Origin: Bryobacterales bacterium
GTDB lineage: Bacteria > Acidobacteriota > Terriglobia > Bryobacterales > Bryobacteraceae
Length of the DNA stretch: 7,695 nt
Assembly (NCBI GenBank): GCA_003517725.1
Contig: DOZZ01000126.1
Span: 5,798 to 13,492, forward strand
Direction of reading: 5' to 3'
Shown here: positions 5,483 through 7,695 of the stretch, piece by piece
How the letters are laid out: the number at the start of each line of letters is the position of its first letter
Numbering within the stretch: position 1 is the stretch's first letter
The notes under the pieces: model-generated
Seen by the model: the letters and a program-made list of their open reading frames with translations, nothing else
Databases searched by the model: none
Told to the model about the DNA's origin: nothing
Translations under genes and position numbers: made by a program

Positions 5483-6092
5483 GCATTGCGGTTCTTTTTC
5501 CGCCTGCTCGATGCGCTTCATCCGACAGCGCGTGAACGCCGCTGGCGTCGATCCAGCGATTGTAGAAATTGAACAGCGCGCAGACCGTGATGGCGAAGTA
5601 GATGGCTTCGTCATCCCAGCCGGCCGCATGCAGCGGCTCAATATCGCCGGGCGTGGTGCGGGGCGAGTCTTCGTTCACCTTGCGCACGAATCGGAACATA
5701 GCTTTGTGCTTTTCATCCAAATTCGACGTTTCAAGATCACGCAGGACGTCCCACACCAGTTCCTCGCTGCCCAACAATTCCGCCGCGACCGCGGCGTGCG
5801 ACTTCAGTCAAAACGGGCAGTCGTTGCGATACGAGGTGTAAGCCGCGATCAGCTCGCGCATGCCCGCGCTAATCGGCGCCGGGCCGCGCATAATCTCCTG
5901 CGTAAAGCGCGCCAGATGCTCGGTGGCCTTGGGCAGGAACGCGAACATATGCCAGATTTGCGGATACTCGGAGCTCGCATCCCGCATGTTGCGAATGAGT
6001 GCGGTGTAAGGCGAGGGTGTTTCGCCGCGCTCTACGCCGGGCAGGAACATCGGCTGCATGCCGGGCCCGCGCTTGATGTCGTCGTGGTTCAT
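5463..6092 (-). CDS. AhpD-like (carboxymuconolactone decarboxylase/peroxidase-related) selenoprotein, in-frame TGA read as Sec
   Basis: One frame runs from an ATG at 6092 to a TAG at 5465-5463, interrupted only by TGA at 5810-5808; reading it as selenocysteine gives 209 residues. The family is the AhpD/CMD 'peroxidase-related' group, thiol-based hydroperoxide-reducing proteins of the cytoplasm. Landmarks are M-F-L-P-G-V-E (15-21), F-T-Q-E-I-M-R-G-P-A-P-I (63-74), then M-R-E-L-I-A-A (78-84) and C-P-F-U (92-95) with H99, reproducing the AhpD Glu-x11-Cys-x2-Cys-x3-His active site with Sec as second residue. After it come E-K-H-K-A-M-F-R-F-V-R-K-V-N and C-A-L-F-N-F-Y-N-R-W-I-D-A-S-G-V-H, both family hallmarks, which argues against decay. 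A SECIS-like hairpin follows the TGA. The start may instead be ATG 6059, where homology begins; neither start has a good Shine-Dalgarno, but 6092 overlaps an upstream stop as TGATG. Automated callers would split it in two. Confidence 0.85.
5781..5796 (-). promoter_or_regulatory. Bacterial SECIS hairpin in the coding sequence
   Basis: On the minus strand CGCCGC (5796-5791), loop GGTC (5790-5787) and GCGGCG (5786-5781) form a perfect six-pair GC stem with a four-base loop. Seventeen bases lie between the TGA and the first loop base, within the roughly 16-37 base window stated for bacterial SECIS elements. The loop carries the guanine, followed by U, that SelB needs, and resembles the GGUC apical loop of E. 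coli fdhF as I recall it. It would recruit SelB with Sec-tRNA while also encoding the active-site helix. Confidence 0.75.
5808..5810 (-). other. Selenocysteine codon (in-frame TGA)
   Basis: The minus strand reads TGC CCG TTT TGA CTG, that is C-P-F-U-L. The TGA replaces the codon for the resolving or attacking Cys of the AhpD CxxC motif, and the residue four further on is the expected His. Reading frame and family similarity continue unbroken on both sides. Reading it as Sec is an inference from this position plus the hairpin just downstream. Confidence 0.83.
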
Positions 6093-6169
6093 CAGTACAC
6101 CAGCTTCAGTCCAAATTGAATTAAGCGCGGGGGGCCGGCTTCGAGCACCCGGCCGAAGTTCGGCGAGGA
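6092..6169 (-). pseudogene. C-terminal remnant of a TonB-dependent/Oar-like outer-membrane receptor
   Basis: In the frame one step from the selenoprotein, the minus strand encodes S-S-P-N-F-G-R-V-L-E-A-G-P-P-R-L, then I-Q-F-G-L-K-L-V-Y, then TGA at 6094-6092. This is a typical last beta-strand of acidobacterial Oar/TonB-type receptors, ending in an aromatic residue, where N-F-G-R and P-R-x-I-Q-F-x-L-K recur. The frame stays open only to 6232, where TAG closes it, and nothing before about 6169 is recognisable. Receptors of this class exceed 700 residues, so only about 25 codons survive. Its TGA overlaps the ATG of the selenoprotein (TGATG), so the receptor was once probably the first gene of that operon. 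Confidence 0.6.
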
Positions 6170-6258
6170 GATACCCCATCGGTGCATGCAGTCTAGTACG
6201 TACGCGCCGGAGGCGACAATACCGGAAAAATACTAGTGGGTTGATCTGGTGACTACGC

Positions 6259-7695
6259 TTAGGCCGCGCCTTCAAGTCCGCGCTTGTACTTGCAATCCCC
6301 ATTCGGGCATTGCAGCACCGGCCCGGCTTTCAAATACTTTTCCACCAGGTACGAGCCGCCGCAGTCGGGGCACTTCTGGTCCACCGGCTTGGCCCACGCC
6401 ACAAAACTGCAGTCGGGGTAGCGCGTGCAGCCATAGAAAGTTTTGCCGCGCTTCGAACGGCGCTCGCTGATGTCGCCCTCGGAGCACTCCGGGCACTTCA
6501 CGCCGATGGTCTTCTGCTTGACGTATTTGCACGTCGGGTAATTGCTGCAGGCGGTGAACTCGCCGAAGCGGCCGTTCTTGAGCACCAGGTGGCTGTCGCA
6601 ATTGGGACACTTCTCGTCGAGCGGTACGTCGGCCTTCTTTTGCGTACCGCCGATCTGCTTGGTGGTCTTGCAATCGGGGTAGCCGGAGCAGGCAAAGAAG
6701 GTGCCGAAGCGGCCCTTCTTGAGGACCATGGTCCGGCCGCAGTTCTCGCAATACTCCTCCGAGTCCTGCTCGGTGAGGTCGGCCTTATCGACGTCGGGCA
6801 AATCCACCGTCAGCTCGCGTGTGTAGGTGCACTCGGGATAGCCGGTGCAGGCGATGAAGCTGCCGTGCTTGCCCCACTTGATGACCAGCGGCTTGCCGCA
6901 CTTGTCGCAGAACAGCTCCGTCGGCCGCTCCATGCGCTTGACGTCGGTCATGTGCTCTTCGGCGTGCGCGATGTCTTTGGTGAAGCGGCTGTAGAACTCG
7001 GCCATGGCTACGCGCCAGTCGAGCTTGCCCTCCTCGATCTCGTCGAGCTCTTCCTCCATGCGCGCCGTGTACTTGACCTCGAAGATGTCGCTGAAGCTCT
7101 CGAGCAGCAGATCGCAGACCACCATGCCCAACTCGGTCGGCTTGAACTTGCCGCCTTCCTTGGTCACGTACTCGCGCTCCTGAATCGTGGACAGGATCGA
7201 CGCATACGTCGACGGACGGCCTACGCCATCGGACTCCAGCTTCTTCACCAGCGTGGCTTCGTTGTAACGCGGCGGCGGCTCGGTGAAGTGCTGCTCCGGG
7301 CGCAGGACTTTGAAGCGCAGCGTTTCGCCCTCGGTCACCAGCGGCAGTTTATGCTTGAGCTCTTCGTCCTCTTCATCGCGCTGGTCCTTGCCTTCTTCGT
7401 AGACGGCAAGGAAACCGTCGAACTTCGGCACCGAGCCCGTGGCGCGGAAGATATAGGCAGTGCCGCTTTTGCCGGCGGCATTCACGTCGATGGTGGTCTG
7501 GTCGAACACCGCTGGCGTCATCTGCGACGCCACGAAGCGCATCCAGATCAGCCGGTACAGCTTCATCTCGTCTTCAGCCAGAAACTTCGCCAGCTCTTCG
7601 GGCGAGCGCATCGACGTCGGACGAATGGCTTCGTGCGCGTCCTGCGCATCCTTCTTGGTTTTGTAGAGAATCGGCTGCGGCGGCAGATAAGCCGG
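6259..7695 (-). CDS. topA: DNA topoisomerase I, C-terminal part (5' end outside the window)
   Basis: The last 478 residues of a type IA topoisomerase, which relaxes negative supercoils by passing one strand through a transient 5'-phosphotyrosyl break. The frame enters at the window edge and shows D-A-H-E-A-I-R-P-T-S (about 20-29), L-I-W-M-R-F-V-A-S-Q-M-T-P-A, Q-H-F-T-E-P-P-P-R-Y-N-E-A-T-L-V-K, and the diagnostic G-V-G-R-P-S-T-Y-A-S-I-L-S-T-I-Q. The catalytic Tyr (in Y-M-R-T-D-S-T in E. coli) lies upstream, outside the window. The tail has five four-Cys zinc ribbons in a row (minus-strand starts near 6915, 6750, 6630, 6510 and 6375), most with G-x-F-x-x-C-S-x-Y-P-x-C. Topo-I ribbons bind single-stranded DNA and, in E. 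coli, RNA polymerase. E. coli TopA has three such fingers plus two Cys-poor ribbons; here all five keep their cysteines. It ends with TAA at 6261-6259. No terminator is evident before the remnant gene region. Confidence 0.96.
   Translation of the reverse strand, partial: PAYLPPQPILYKTKKDAQDAHEAIRPTSMRSPEELAKFLAEDEMKLYRLIWMRFVASQMTPAVFDQTTIDVNAAGKSGTAYIFRATGSVPKFDGFLAVYEEGKDQRDEEDEELKHKLPLVTEGETLRFKVLRPEQHFTEPPPRYNEATLVKKLESDGVGRPSTYASILSTIQEREYVTKEGGKFKPTELGMVVCDLLLESFSDIFEVKYTARMEEELDEIEEGKLDWRVAMAEFYSRFTKDIAHAEEHMTDVKRMERPTELFCDKCGKPLVIKWGKHGSFIACTGYPECTYTRELTVDLPDVDKADLTEQDSEEYCENCGRTMVLKKGRFGTFFACSGYPDCKTTKQIGGTQKKADVPLDEKCPNCDSHLVLKNGRFGEFTACSNYPTCKYVKQKTIGVKCPECSEGDISERRSKRGKTFYGCTRYPDCSFVAWAKPVDQKCPDCGGSYLVEKYLKAGPVLQCPNGDCKYKRGLEGAA

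Noticed and set aside
5463..6092. Reading the AhpD-like gene as two genes or as a pseudogene with a nonsense TGA
   Set aside because: The TGA falls exactly on the redox Cys position, the frame and motifs continue, and a SECIS-like hairpin follows at the right distance.
5283..6119. A 278-codon plus-strand open frame
   Set aside because: It is antisense to the selenoprotein and MFS pieces and resembles no protein; the minus strand carries family motifs across the same span.
6120..6160. GGCCGG/CCGGCC inverted repeat after topA as its terminator
   Set aside because: It lies inside the TonB-receptor remnant, has a ten-base loop and is not followed by a run of T; it probably reflects GC-rich coding sequence.

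Overview
This is a GC-rich, densely packed chromosomal window, most likely from an Acidobacteriota-type soil bacterium (Bryobacterales/Solibacter-like). The assignment is an inference. It rests on base composition, the DUF2277 protein, the small secreted 'GWVLDSAC' protein and the C-terminal scrap of an Oar/TonB-type outer-membrane receptor. No rRNA, tRNA, CRISPR array or insertion sequence is visible.

Layout, left to right: the 3' part of a ZIP metal-transporter gene (1-597, +); a higBA toxin-antitoxin operon (1347 down to 605, -); a divergent RlmA-type 23S rRNA methyltransferase (1482-2246, +); a secreted penicillin-acylase-family Ntn hydrolase (4323 down to 2251, -); a divergent DUF2277 gene (4382-4654, +); a small secreted protein (4716-5093, +); a decayed MFS transporter with two internal deletions (5482 down to 5094, -); an AhpD-like peroxidase-family gene read through an in-frame TGA (6092 down to 5463, -); a TonB-receptor C-terminal remnant (6169 down to 6092, -); and the 3' two-thirds or so of topA (7695 down to 6259, -).

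The strongest observation is the AhpD-like gene. Two open frames in the same phase are separated by one TGA placed exactly where the second cysteine of the AhpD CxxC active site belongs (E80, C92, U95, H99). A perfect six-base-pair GC hairpin with a GGUC apical loop starts 11 bases after the TGA, as expected of a bacterial SECIS element. I read this as a selenoprotein with a C-P-F-U redox motif, not a broken gene.

The second observation is regulatory. The higB/rlmA divergent region carries two near-identical copies (13 of 15 bases) of an inverted repeat TTCGC-N5-GCGAA. One abuts the putative higBA -10 box and the other lies just upstream of the rlmA start, so HigA may control the methyltransferase as well as its own operon. 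Two genes also seem to use rare start codons: CTG for higB, and ATC where the DUF2277 family has ATG. The stretch 5094-6258, between the secreted protein and topA, is a zone of gene decay in which the apparent selenoprotein gene is the only intact coding unit.
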